Below are positions 26,353 to 35,682 of a stretch of 64,000 bases of DNA, piece by piece. A model generated the notes under the pieces. That model searched no databases. It saw nothing but the letters and a program-made list of their open reading frames with translations, and was not told the origin of the DNA. Numbering within the stretch: the stretch's first letter is position 1; every line of letters begins with the position of its first letter. The stretch comes from Pedobacter cryotolerans (lineage in GTDB: Bacteria > Bacteroidota > Bacteroidia > Sphingobacteriales > Sphingobacteriaceae): contig NZ_SWBO01000013.1 of NCBI RefSeq assembly GCF_005116475.1, positions 35,842-99,841 on the forward strand, given 5' to 3'. The position numbers and the translations under genes were made by a program.

Positions 26353-27186
26353 ATGAATAAAGACACTAAGAAACCAACCATTTTAGTAGTTAATGATGAT
26401 GGAATAACAGCACCTGGTATTAAAGCTTTAATTGAGGTGATGCAGGAAATTGGAAATGTAGTGGTAGTTGCACCAGATGGACCTCAATCTGGTATGGGGC
26501 ATGCCATTACTATTGGTAAACCTTTACGATTTGATAAAGTAGATTTATACCCTGGTGTAGAAATGTACAAATGTTCTGGTACACCAGTTGATTGTGTGAA
26601 ATTAGCTGTAAATATTGTTTTTAAAGGCAAAAAGCCAGATTTATGTGTTTCTGGAATTAACCATGGTTTAAATAATTCTATCAATGTAATTTATTCGGGC
26701 ACCATGTCTGCTGCGGTAGAAGGAGCTATCGAAAAAATTCCATCAATTGGATTTTCTTTAGATGATTTTGCACAAGATGCAGATTTTTCACATTGTAAAT
26801 CATTTATCAAAACAATAGCCTTACAAGTTCTTTCTCATGGTTTGCCAGAGGCGACGTTATTAAATGTAAACTTCCCGAAAGGAGCTAACTTAAAAGGTAT
26901 AAAAATATGCCGACAAGCAAATGCCAAATGGGCTGAGGAATTTGATAAGCGTGAAGACCCGTATAAGAGACCATATTATTGGTTAACTGGGGTTTTCGAG
27001 AACTACGATAAAGGTGAAGATACTGATGTTTGGGCTTTAGATCATGGTTATGTTTCTGTAGTGCCAGTTCAGTTTGATTTAACAGCACATCACGCAATTC
27101 CTATTTTAAATTCATGGGATTTTGAAAACGTTGGTAATGATAAAAACAAAGTATCCAATAAGCTAAAGGGCGATCAGTTAGGTTAA
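26353..27186 (+). CDS. surE: 5'/3'-nucleotidase SurE
   Basis: This 277-residue metal-dependent nucleoside-monophosphate phosphatase begins KKPTILVVNDDGITAPG, where the paired aspartates bind the divalent metal. VAPDGPQSGMGHAIT, VDCVKLA and SGINHGLNNSINVIYSGTMSAA (key residues SGxNxG) complete the active-site set. The frame is open from a TTG at 26320, but the ATG at 26353 gives the normal start. It heads a same-strand group with a small membrane protein and lpxB. Confidence 0.94.
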   Translation: MNKDTKKPTILVVNDDGITAPGIKALIEVMQEIGNVVVVAPDGPQSGMGHAITIGKPLRFDKVDLYPGVEMYKCSGTPVDCVKLAVNIVFKGKKPDLCVSGINHGLNNSINVIYSGTMSAAVEGAIEKIPSIGFSLDDFAQDADFSHCKSFIKTIALQVLSHGLPEATLLNVNFPKGANLKGIKICRQANAKWAEEFDKREDPYKRPYYWLTGVFENYDKGEDTDVWALDHGYVSVVPVQFDLTAHHAIPILNSWDFENVGNDKNKVSNKLKGDQLG

Positions 27187-27193
27187 TTATCAA

Positions 27194-27460
27194 ATGAAAA
27201 TCGCTAATATTAAAAACACAGTGTGGAATGGTTTGCTTTTAGGTTTTATTGTACCCATAATTCCTGGCGTAATCGTTTGGTTGGTGATGCAAAATGTTTT
27301 AGTGCTTAAAAAAGCAGATTGGTTGTTAATTTTATGTGTTGCTTTAAACGCATGGCTGATGAATTATTTTTTCAAACAAAATAAAGATAACGTCGCCAGA
27401 GGAATTATAAGCGTTACTTTTTTATGGGCGTTTGCCTTTTTCTATTACAAAGTATTTTAA
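27194..27460 (+). CDS. Small membrane protein between surE and lpxB
   Basis: The 88-residue protein has three hydrophobic segments: residues 11-32 (WNGLLLGFIVPIIPGVIVWLVM), 43-60 (WLLILCVALNAWLMNYFF) and 71-86 (IISVTFLWAFAFFYYK). It starts 7 bp after surE and precedes lpxB, so it is probably cotranscribed. No family with known function was recognised. Confidence 0.7.
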   Translation: MKIANIKNTVWNGLLLGFIVPIIPGVIVWLVMQNVLVLKKADWLLILCVALNAWLMNYFFKQNKDNVARGIISVTFLWAFAFFYYKVF

Positions 27461-27472
27461 GTTATGAAGTTC

Positions 27473-27507
27473 AGTCTCATATCTCAAATCTCAATACTCA
27501 CCCCTCA
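27473..27507. repeat. Low-complexity TCTCATATCTCAAATCTCA tract before lpxB
   Basis: The third copy of the TCTCA-type tract seen at 5907 and 12445. It ends within a few bases of the lpxB start and would form part of the lpxB translation-initiation region. Confidence 0.6.
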
Positions 27508-27510
27508 TAA

Positions 27511-28623
27511 ATGAAATACTACTTAGTTGCAGGCGAAGCCTCGGGCGATTTACATGGTGCCAATTTAATGAAGGCTTTAAAGGTTGAAGATCCGAAGGCT
27601 GAATTTAGATATTTTGGTGGCGATAAGATGCAAGCCGAGGGAGGAAAGTTAGTAAAGCACTATGCCGAAATGGCTTTTATGGGTTTTACCGAAGTGGTAA
27701 TGAATTTACGCACCATTTTTAAAAACATGAAGGCTTGCAAGGCAGATATTTTAGCTGATCAACCAGATGTTTTGATATTAATTGATTTCCCAGGATTTAA
27801 CCTAAAAATTGCTGAGTTTGCTAAAAAGCAAGGGATTAAAGTTTGTTATTACATTTCGCCTAAAATTTGGGCTTGGAATCAAAAACGGGTATTAAAAATT
27901 AAAAGAGATGTAGATCAGATGTTTTGCATTTTACCATTTGAAGTAGATTTTTACAAAAAATGGGGGATGGAGGTAAATTATGTTGGCAATCCGTTACTAG
28001 ATGAAAAGGCACAGTTTACACCAGATGTAGACTTTAGAAAACATGAAGGACTATCTGACCAAAAAATTATTGCATTATTGCCCGGTAGCAGAAAACAAGA
28101 AATAGAGCGTTTATTGCCCGATATGTTGAGTGTAACTGATCAATTCCCAGATTATCAATTTGTAATTGCAGCAGCGCCTACATTTAATGAAACTTATTAT
28201 CATCAGTTTACAGGCGATAAAAAAGTAAAGTTGGTGTTTGCTCAAACGTATAACCTATTACAAAATGCACATGCTGCTTTAGTAGCTTCGGGTACAGCAA
28301 CATTAGAAACGGCATTATTTAGAGTGCCCCAAGTTGTGTTGTACAGAGGAGGAGCAATTTCAGTCGGCATTGCCAGATTAGTAATCAAAATTAGGTTTAT
28401 CTCATTGGTAAATTTAATAATGGATAAAAAAGTAGTGGAAGAATTGATACAGGAAGATTGTAATACAGCTAATATCTCAATTCATTTAAAACAAATTGTG
28501 GATGGGAAAAAACGGTTTGAAATGCTCAATGATTATGAAAAATTGAGCTTATTAATGGGTAAAGAGGGCGCTTCTGAACGTACTGCAAAATTGATAGTAG
28601 AGGATACAAAGTTTTATAAATAA
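27511..28623 (+). CDS. lpxB: Lipid-A-disaccharide synthase
   Basis: The 370-residue GT19 enzyme joins UDP-2,3-diacylglucosamine and lipid X to form the lipid A disaccharide. Visible motifs are YYLVAGEASGDLHGANLM at the start (key GEASGD), FGGDKMQAEG, MGFTEV, LIDFPGFNL, YYISPKIWAWNQKR, VGNPLLD, LLPGSRKQEI and ALVASGTATLETAL. It is a peripheral membrane protein. Length and motifs are complete. Confidence 0.95.
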   Translation: MKYYLVAGEASGDLHGANLMKALKVEDPKAEFRYFGGDKMQAEGGKLVKHYAEMAFMGFTEVVMNLRTIFKNMKACKADILADQPDVLILIDFPGFNLKIAEFAKKQGIKVCYYISPKIWAWNQKRVLKIKRDVDQMFCILPFEVDFYKKWGMEVNYVGNPLLDEKAQFTPDVDFRKHEGLSDQKIIALLPGSRKQEIERLLPDMLSVTDQFPDYQFVIAAAPTFNETYYHQFTGDKKVKLVFAQTYNLLQNAHAALVASGTATLETALFRVPQVVLYRGGAISVGIARLVIKIRFISLVNLIMDKKVVEELIQEDCNTANISIHLKQIVDGKKRFEMLNDYEKLSLLMGKEGASERTAKLIVEDTKFYK

Positions 28624-28687
28624 TTTTTAAAGTATTCTTGTAATGTTTATTTGTAATGAATATCATTGCATCTTAAATAACATTTAT

Positions 28688-29335
28688 ATGATGAAAAATA
28701 TCTTCTTAACACTCTCATTAATTCTATTAGCTTTTTGGGCAAACGCCCAATTTGAAGGTTCAAAACAAGTATTTGAAAGCCCCAAATTAAAATCAGAAAT
28801 TTCAAGCCACAAAGTCGTTGCAATTCTGCCCTTTAACACAAAAATTACTTACAAGAAGCAACCTAAGAATTTCAATCCTGAAGCAAATAGAGATCAGGAA
28901 AAAACGATGTCTAAATCTATTCAATCTAGCATGTATACTTTTCTGTTAAGAAAGGGCAGTAATTATTCTGTCGAATTTCAAGACGTTGATAAAACGAATA
29001 TCTTGCTTAAAAAAGCAGGCATGTTAGATAAACTAGATGAGTTTACAAAAGATGAAGTAGCTAAGGCCTTAGGTGTGGATGCAATATTAGGAGGGAGTTT
29101 TGAGACAGAACAGACTAAATCTGAGGCCGGTGCAATCGCATCAGCAGTTTTGTTTGGTGGGTTTGGTGGTAAAACTGGAACAGGTAGCCTCACATTAACA
29201 TTAAATAATGGTCCAACAGGAGATTTGCTTTGGAGGTTCTTCAAAACAATGGATGATGGTATCACAACATCAACTGACGATTTAGTGGAAAGAATGATGC
29301 GTAAAGTCTCAAGGAATTTTCCTTACGCGAAATAA
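28688..29335 (+). CDS. Secreted CsgG/LpoB-like hypothetical protein
   Basis: This 215-residue protein has a signal peptide ending LAFWANAQ. The mature part resembles CsgG/TolB-N-like folds (KVVAILPFNTKITY, SMYTFLLRKGSN, VDKTNILLKKAGM, DEVAKALGVDAILGGSFETEQ), with a Gly-rich hydrophobic stretch GAIASAVLFGGFGGKTGTG. Related proteins sit in the periplasm or outer membrane as accessory factors. The function here is unknown. The ATG at 28688 was preferred over an open extension to 28643 because it begins the signal peptide; the ATG at 28691 is equally possible. Confidence 0.6.
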   Translation: MMKNIFLTLSLILLAFWANAQFEGSKQVFESPKLKSEISSHKVVAILPFNTKITYKKQPKNFNPEANRDQEKTMSKSIQSSMYTFLLRKGSNYSVEFQDVDKTNILLKKAGMLDKLDEFTKDEVAKALGVDAILGGSFETEQTKSEAGAIASAVLFGGFGGKTGTGSLTLTLNNGPTGDLLWRFFKTMDDGITTSTDDLVERMMRKVSRNFPYAK

Positions 29336-29406
29336 TTCATAATCTCTCAGTAATCGCTTATATTTGGTTAAATGGAATCTAAATTAGCATCGAAGTTTAA
29401 CCAAAT

Positions 29407-30411
29407 ATGAAAGCGCTCTCTATAAAAGATATTGCTCTAAAAGCCAATGTGTCTATCACAACGGTCTCATTTATCATTAATGGTAAAGCAAAAGAAAAAT
29501 CTATCAGCGATGCTGTAATTAAAAAAGTACAAAAAATAATTATTGATAGTGGTTATAAGCCCAATCAAATAGCCCGAAGTTTACGAACAGGTAACTCGAA
29601 TATCATCGGTTTAATCATCGAAGATATATCTAACTCATTTTTCTCTCGTATTGCTCGTTTAATAGAAGATAAAGCCTATAAAAAAGGCTATAAAATTATT
29701 TATTCGAGTACCGAAAATAATGTAGAAAAAGCACAAGAATTAATCAATCTCTTTAAATCAAGAAAAGTTGATGCCTATATTATTTCTCCAATAAAAGGAA
29801 TAGAGGAAGATATTCAGATTTTAATGAATGAAAACAAACCAGTTATTCTTTTTGATAGAAATTTACCTCAGTTAAATACCAATTATGTTGGAGCAAATCA
29901 TTTTGTAGCCTCGTATCAAGCGGTACAAAGCTTTATTAAAAATGGCAAGCAAAATATTGCTTTAGTAACTACTGATATTGATGTACAACAAATTATTGAG
30001 CGTTATGATGGTTATAAAAAAGCAATTGTAGATTATGCTTTGCCTTACCAAGAAAGTTTAGTTTTAAAAATTCCTTTTAACCAGGCCGAAGCCAGTACAA
30101 TTAAACAAATTAAAACGCTGTTTAAAAACAAAGAGGTTGATGCCGTTCTATTTGCAACAAATTATTTAGCCATTAGCGGTTTAAAAGTTTTAAAAGAGCT
30201 GGATAAAAAAATTGATGAGAATTTCTCGGTAATAGGCTATGATGATCATGAAGCATTTGAATTACATACACCAAGTATATCCACCATTCAGCAGCCTTTA
30301 GAAGAAATTGCTGAAACAATTATTAGATTAATTTTAGCTCAACTTGCTGCAAAAACCAAAATCCCAGATCAGCAAATCATTATTCCCGCAAAATTAATTA
30401 TCAGAAATTAA
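29407..30411 (+). CDS. LacI-family transcriptional regulator of the mannoside locus
   Basis: The 334-residue LacI/GalR regulator has an N-terminal helix-turn-helix (IKDIALKANVSITTVSFIIN, residues 6-25), a hinge helix (PNQIARSLRTG), and a periplasmic-binding-protein-like effector domain (NIIGLIIEDISNSFFSRI, VILFDRN, YDGYKKAI, SVIGYDDHEAFELHTPSISTI). It probably senses a mannose-derived sugar and binds the TAAAACGTTTTA palindromes before the three downstream units; LacI proteins usually recognise such central-CG palindromes. It lies 371 bp before susC1. LacI control of a SusCD locus is less usual than HTCS or ECF sigma control, and neither of those is present here. Confidence 0.9.
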   Translation: MKALSIKDIALKANVSITTVSFIINGKAKEKSISDAVIKKVQKIIIDSGYKPNQIARSLRTGNSNIIGLIIEDISNSFFSRIARLIEDKAYKKGYKIIYSSTENNVEKAQELINLFKSRKVDAYIISPIKGIEEDIQILMNENKPVILFDRNLPQLNTNYVGANHFVASYQAVQSFIKNGKQNIALVTTDIDVQQIIERYDGYKKAIVDYALPYQESLVLKIPFNQAEASTIKQIKTLFKNKEVDAVLFATNYLAISGLKVLKELDKKIDENFSVIGYDDHEAFELHTPSISTIQQPLEEIAETIIRLILAQLAAKTKIPDQQIIIPAKLIIRN

Positions 30412-30616
30412 TGCTTTATAATTGTCTAAATAACGATTATTATTTTGTAACAGAATAGTTACTGTCGTATTTTTTTGTAAGCTCCTAAATAATTGCTATT
30501 ATTAAATTGATAAAACGATTTACTTACTTTATTTAAGCGAAGTTTTAACGATAACCAAATACTGTATGAAACATCTTAAAAAGGTTGAAAAGGCTGAACG
30601 CTTTTTTTTTCAATGT

Positions 30617-30636
30617 ACACTAAAACGTTTTAGTGT
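30617..30636. promoter_or_regulatory. LacI-type operator before susC1
   Basis: ACACTAAAACGTTTTAGTGT is a perfect 20-bp palindrome with a central CG, 146 bp before susC1. The core TAAAACGTTTTA recurs before two more transcription units of the locus. Confidence 0.85.
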
Positions 30637-30782
30637 TTATGTTTTTTCTGCGTTTAAATATTTGTATCTGCAATTTCGCTGCTCACTTTATCGTGTATTA
30701 TTTAGTTCAAAATATCTTAATGCTTAACTTTTTACACCAGTAGTCTACAAATAACCTAATCCATAATTTAAAAAAACAGCTA

Positions 30783-33700
30783 ATGAAAATTTCTTTACTT
30801 AAAACTAAAGGGCTCTTTGCAATTATGTTGCTCAGTGTGCCTGCGTTTTCAATGGAAACATGGAGTGTCATCCCCAATGGTACCATTGAATTCAAAATGC
30901 CATGGCAGCCTGTAAAAAAGGCAGGTATTGTTACTGGTACTGTTTTAGACAATTCTAACCAGCCAATACCAGGTGTGGGTGTTAAAAACATCACCAATGG
31001 TAAAAGCGCAATTACCGACGCTAATGGTAAATTTAGAATTGAAACTACCAGCGATAATGATGTATTAAGATTTACATACATCGGCTTTGCAGCGCAAGAT
31101 ATAAAGGTTGGTATGCAAACAAACCTTAGTGTTAAATTGGTTGAATCAGAAAACACCAAGTTAAGCGAAGTAGTAGTAGTAGGTTACGGTACGCAAACCA
31201 GGAACGAAATTACCTCTGCTATTACTAAAGTAGATACTTCTCAGTTTAGACAGAGTGGATCTAGAAATGTACTTGATTTATTAATAGGTAAGGTAGCTGG
31301 TTTACAAATTACCAGAACAGGCGGTACAAATCCTAACTCTGGAGTTGGTGTTCAATTAAGAGGGGTTACAACCATTGCAGGAGCAGCATCACCTTTAATA
31401 ATTGTGGATGGGATACCTGGTGGTAACTTGGATCTATTGCAGCAAGATGATATCGAATCATTCAGTATTTTAAAAGATGGTTCTGCTGCGGCAATTTATG
31501 GTACTAGAGCAAACGCTGGTGTAATCATTGTAACCACTAAAAAAGGGAGAAGAGGTCCATCACGTTTTGATTACAATTCATTTGTAAGAACAGAAACTTT
31601 AGTGAAAAGACCAGATTTTATGACAGCCGCACAATACCGTGAGCGTTTAGCGAGTGGTCAAGTTTCGGGTACTGATTACGGAGGCGATACTGATTACTTC
31701 CAAGAGTTGATCAATAAAAACAATGTTTCTCATAACCATAACTTTGCCGTATCTGGTGGAGGCGAAAGCTCATTTTACAGAGCTGCGGTTAACTTTAGAG
31801 ATGTACAAGGTTTTGCTAAAGAAAACTCAAGAAAAGAATATGGCTTACGTTTAAGCTTAACACAAACTGGGTTAGACAATAGGTTAACTGCACAATTTAA
31901 TGTGGCGGCTAATTTTAACAATGCCAATTTATTAGGTGGTGGTGGTTGGGAAAATGTATTGACAAGAAACCCAACAGAGTCTTATTATAACCCAGACGGT
32001 ACGTACAAATTTACCAGAAATATTACCAATGAGATTGCGAGATTAGAACAAGAAAGAAGTGGGTTGCAACAACAAACTTCATCGGTTGATGGAAAACTTG
32101 ATTTTCTAATTATCCCTGGTCTAAAAGCTTCTGTTTTTGGTGCACACGTTAGAAACTGGTCCATTAACAGCGAATACAGAGATAAAGCAAGTCAGAACTC
32201 CGTTGAAAATGCACAAGCACCAAATGGTGGTTATGCAAGTAGAATTACAAATTTGAATCAAAATTTTAACGTAGAACCTACTTTAGAATACAATACCATT
32301 ATTGGTACAAATCATAAAATTACCGCAGTAGCTGGTTATTTTTACAGATATGAGGTTAATGAAGGCTTTAATGCGAATAATAGAGGTTATTTAAATGATA
32401 TTGTTGAAGATAATAACTTAGGAAGCGTACCTGTTGTTTTAAATCGCATAGCCATTGGTAGTTATAAAAATGACAATACATTAGTTGCTGGCTTTGCAAG
32501 AATTAGTTATGCATTCGGCGATCGCTTTTTCGCACAAGCTAGTATTCGCCGCGAAGGTTCATCTAGATTTGGAGCTAATAATAAGTATGCAACTTTTCCA
32601 GGTATATCTGGGGGTTGGAATGTTAGCCAAGAAAATTTCATGAAAAACGTGAAGTTTGTAAATAACTTAAAATTAAGATTAGGTTATGGTGAAACTGGTA
32701 ATACAGGTGGTAATTTGGCTTCATTGGTAACTTTAGGTGGTGGTGGTATTTATTTATTCCCTACTGGAGAATATTTACAAACTTATGGGCCTAATAAAAA
32801 CCCAAATCCAGATTTAAGATGGGAAAAGAAAAAGGAAACAAACTTAGGTATCGACTTTGCTATTTTAAATAATAAATTAACAGGTTCAATTGACTTATAT
32901 AACAGGGTTGTTCAAGATTTAATTGATAATTACACTTCACCACAACCTCCTTTCATTACCAGTCAGATAACTACAAATGTTGGTACCATTTCTGCAAAAG
33001 GTATTGAGTTAACATTAGGTTACCAAGCAGTTAAAAATAGAGATTTCTCTTGGAACATTGATTTCATAGGTAGCACTACAAGAAATAGATTAGATAGATA
33101 TTCTAATGATGAATATAAGAGAGATTTAAAGACTTTTAGCGCAATTGGTGGTTTTGGTGCATTAGGTGATGCGGTAAGAACTTATGAAGGTAGAAATATT
33201 GGTGAGTTTTGGGGCAAGAGATTTGCAGGTTTTACACCTGATGGCAAATGGACTTTCTTTAATCGTGCTGGAGGTGTAGTTCCAAATTCTCAAATCAATA
33301 CTTCAGCATTTCGAGACATTACAGATTTAGCAGTAATTGGTAATGCAATTCCTAAATATTATTTGTCACTAACAAATAGCTTTACTTATAAAGGTTTCGA
33401 TTTTAGGTTCTTTTTAAGAAGTAAGTTAGATTATGATATTTTAAATACCACAGCTTTATCTTATGGTAACAAAAATGGAGTTACGAATTTAAACTTACTG
33501 AATAGTGCTTTTGATAAATACGCTCAATTAAACGATACTTACATGTACTCAGATTATTATATAGAGCGTGGTAGTTTTGTGAAATTGGATGAACTTACCT
33601 TAGGTTATACTTTTAAAACTGGATTAAAATCTATCAGAAATCTAAGAGCTTATGTAACTGGTCAGAATTTAGCTACTATTACTGGTTATACCGGTAATGA

Positions 33701-33803
33701 TCCTGATTTTGTTGCGGATACAGGCTTAAACCCTGGTGTGGATTCAAGAAGTCCTTACCCTGCTACAAGACAGTTTTTATTCGGTGTTGGTTTTGGCTTT
33801 TAA
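30783..33803 (+). CDS. SusC-like TonB-dependent outer-membrane transporter (pair 1)
   Basis: The 1006-residue barrel has a signal peptide, then a carboxypeptidase-regulatory-like domain (GIVTGTVLDNSNQPIPGVGV, residues 48-67), a TonB-box-like VVVVGYGTQ near residue 131, and a plug with LLIGKVAGLQI, IIVDGIPGG, IESFSILKDGSAAAIYG and GVIIVTTKKG. The large C-terminal barrel ends with an aromatic residue (GFGF). It imports oligosaccharides delivered by its SusD partner, encoded 11 bp downstream. It has no N-terminal STN signalling domain, consistent with control by LacI rather than an anti-sigma route. Confidence 0.95.
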   Translation: MKISLLKTKGLFAIMLLSVPAFSMETWSVIPNGTIEFKMPWQPVKKAGIVTGTVLDNSNQPIPGVGVKNITNGKSAITDANGKFRIETTSDNDVLRFTYIGFAAQDIKVGMQTNLSVKLVESENTKLSEVVVVGYGTQTRNEITSAITKVDTSQFRQSGSRNVLDLLIGKVAGLQITRTGGTNPNSGVGVQLRGVTTIAGAASPLIIVDGIPGGNLDLLQQDDIESFSILKDGSAAAIYGTRANAGVIIVTTKKGRRGPSRFDYNSFVRTETLVKRPDFMTAAQYRERLASGQVSGTDYGGDTDYFQELINKNNVSHNHNFAVSGGGESSFYRAAVNFRDVQGFAKENSRKEYGLRLSLTQTGLDNRLTAQFNVAANFNNANLLGGGGWENVLTRNPTESYYNPDGTYKFTRNITNEIARLEQERSGLQQQTSSVDGKLDFLIIPGLKASVFGAHVRNWSINSEYRDKASQNSVENAQAPNGGYASRITNLNQNFNVEPTLEYNTIIGTNHKITAVAGYFYRYEVNEGFNANNRGYLNDIVEDNNLGSVPVVLNRIAIGSYKNDNTLVAGFARISYAFGDRFFAQASIRREGSSRFGANNKYATFPGISGGWNVSQENFMKNVKFVNNLKLRLGYGETGNTGGNLASLVTLGGGGIYLFPTGEYLQTYGPNKNPNPDLRWEKKKETNLGIDFAILNNKLTGSIDLYNRVVQDLIDNYTSPQPPFITSQITTNVGTISAKGIELTLGYQAVKNRDFSWNIDFIGSTTRNRLDRYSNDEYKRDLKTFSAIGGFGALGDAVRTYEGRNIGEFWGKRFAGFTPDGKWTFFNRAGGVVPNSQINTSAFRDITDLAVIGNAIPKYYLSLTNSFTYKGFDFRFFLRSKLDYDILNTTALSYGNKNGVTNLNLLNSAFDKYAQLNDTYMYSDYYIERGSFVKLDELTLGYTFKTGLKSIRNLRAYVTGQNLATITGYTGNDPDFVADTGLNPGVDSRSPYPATRQFLFGVGFGF

Positions 33804-33814
33804 TAATTACGAAA

Positions 33815-35470
33815 ATGAAAAGATATAAAAAAATATTGCTTACCTGTCTAATCACTGCTCCCATATTTTTAATGAATGGCTGCAGCAAATTGGAAGAAAA
33901 TGTATATGATCAGTTACTTACTGATAATTTTTACAACAATAAAAATGAAGTGTTATCGGCTGTGCTTAGGCCTTACACCCATGCAAACGCATGGGTAACC
34001 CCTTCTGGACAAGATGGTTGGTGGCGCCCTGCAGAACTATCTGGAGATCAATTGGCATGGCCAACTAAAGGTAGACACGGCGAAGATGGTGGTAAATGGA
34101 AAAGATTACATTACCATACTTGGTTAGCAGATGATGGGCCATTAAACAATGCTTGGTCATTAATGTATTGGGGAATGGGTTTATGTAATGATCCGATCGA
34201 AAACTTAGAGAAAAGAGAGATTTCTAGAATGGGCATTACTCAAGTAGAAAAAGATGCTTACATCGCAGAACTAAAATTGCTAAGAGCGTTTCACTACTTA
34301 AAATTGATGGATCTTTTTGGAAATATTCCAGTGGTTACACAAGTAGGTATCCCTGCTAAACCAGCAACTTTACCAAGAAAAGATGTTTTTGCTTTTATCG
34401 AAAAAGAGATCAAAGAAAATATTGACAAAGCGCCATTACACTCTAAACAAATGACTGGTAGAATGAGCCAAGCAGGTGGTTATGCCATGTTGGTAGAATT
34501 ATACTTAAATGCTGAAGTTTGGACAGGTACACCACGTTGGGATGATTGTATCGCGGCAGCTGATAAATTAATTAATGGTGCAGCAGGCGGTCAAAATGGA
34601 GCAATGGCTTTAGATCCAAATATCTTCGATCAGTTTAAATCTACAAATGATTTATCTAAAGAAGCTATTTTTTCTATCGCCTACGAATTTAGAAATGCAA
34701 CTTTTGAGCCTTCTTGGACGGGTGAGTTTTATCACTTTCAACAAGGGTTAATTTATGGTGGTAATAGAAATGGTAACGATGGTGTGGTTGTAATACCAGG
34801 TGTATTTGATACTTTCGAGAATACTGATTTAAGAAAAAGAGGTTGGTTGTTAGAAGGACCAATGGTTAGGTTTGATAACGGACAGCCAGCTTTAGCAGCA
34901 GGTGGAAACGAATATAGCGGTCAGCAAATTGTTTTTGTAGATAACATCAGAAAAAACAAAACCAATTCTACCGTTTCTAACATGAGCGAAGGTGAAGAAA
35001 ACAGTGGTGTTAGGTTTAACAAATACAAGTTAGGTAACCAAATTGCTGGTGTTGTAAATGGTACAGCTGTGCCAATTGATTTAAACTACAACAATACCGA
35101 TTGGAACATTTACCGTTTAACTTGGGTTTATTTTGCAAAAGCTGAAGCTTTAATGCGTAAAGCAGGTAATGTTGCTACTATAGATGCAGTAACGTTAATA
35201 AATACAACCAAAAGAAGAGCTTATGCCGCAGCAGATTTTGTTCCTTACACTATTGCTACGCTAACCATGGATGAGTTATTAAAAGAGCGTGGAAGAGAAT
35301 TTATTTTTGAAGGTTTTAGAAGAAATGATTTAATTCGCTTCGGCAAATTTACCACTGCATCGTGGTGGGATCATCAACCATCTCAACCATTCAGAACTTT
35401 GTTCCCAATCCCTCAAGTACAAAGAACATTGAATATTAATTTAACACAAAACCCAGGATACCCACAATAA
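33815..35470 (+). CDS. SusD/RagB-family glycan-binding lipoprotein (pair 1)
   Basis: The 551-residue surface lipoprotein has the lipobox MNGC (Cys23). SusD-family features include AELKLLRAFHYLKLMDLFGNIPVV (near 142-165), the tetratricopeptide-like helices, and the C-terminal LLKERGREFIFEGFRRNDLIRFG and FPIPQ segments. It caps the SusC1 transporter and binds the glycan. A strong terminator follows at 35485-35513. Confidence 0.95.
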   Translation: MKRYKKILLTCLITAPIFLMNGCSKLEENVYDQLLTDNFYNNKNEVLSAVLRPYTHANAWVTPSGQDGWWRPAELSGDQLAWPTKGRHGEDGGKWKRLHYHTWLADDGPLNNAWSLMYWGMGLCNDPIENLEKREISRMGITQVEKDAYIAELKLLRAFHYLKLMDLFGNIPVVTQVGIPAKPATLPRKDVFAFIEKEIKENIDKAPLHSKQMTGRMSQAGGYAMLVELYLNAEVWTGTPRWDDCIAAADKLINGAAGGQNGAMALDPNIFDQFKSTNDLSKEAIFSIAYEFRNATFEPSWTGEFYHFQQGLIYGGNRNGNDGVVVIPGVFDTFENTDLRKRGWLLEGPMVRFDNGQPALAAGGNEYSGQQIVFVDNIRKNKTNSTVSNMSEGEENSGVRFNKYKLGNQIAGVVNGTAVPIDLNYNNTDWNIYRLTWVYFAKAEALMRKAGNVATIDAVTLINTTKRRAYAAADFVPYTIATLTMDELLKERGREFIFEGFRRNDLIRFGKFTTASWWDHQPSQPFRTLFPIPQVQRTLNINLTQNPGYPQ

Positions 35471-35484
35471 CAATTATAACAACT

Positions 35485-35513
35485 AAAGGCGCTAAATTTT
35501 AGCGCCTTTTTTT
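35485..35513 (+). terminator. Terminator after susD1
   Basis: AAAGGCGCTAA (35485-35495) pairs with TTAGCGCCTTT (35499-35509), followed by T residues. It ends the susCD1 unit 15 bp after the stop codon. Confidence 0.9.
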
Positions 35514-35622
35514 ATTAACCTCAAAATAAAAGGTGAAAATTGTTTTAAAATTTTACAAGTGTATCATTAAAGTTACTATCTAATTTAATTATTAAGCAAT
35601 AAATGTTTTATTATTGAACTAC

Positions 35623-35634
35623 TAAAACGTTTTA
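35623..35634. promoter_or_regulatory. LacI-type operator before the GtaA-like gene
   Basis: TAAAACGTTTTA, identical to the core of the 30617 palindrome, lies 48 bp before the start codon at 35683 and after the susD1 terminator, so it heads a separate unit. Confidence 0.8.
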
Positions 35635-35682
35635 CTAACCTAACCAATTCTCCTAAAGATTAACCATCTCATTAACGGCATT

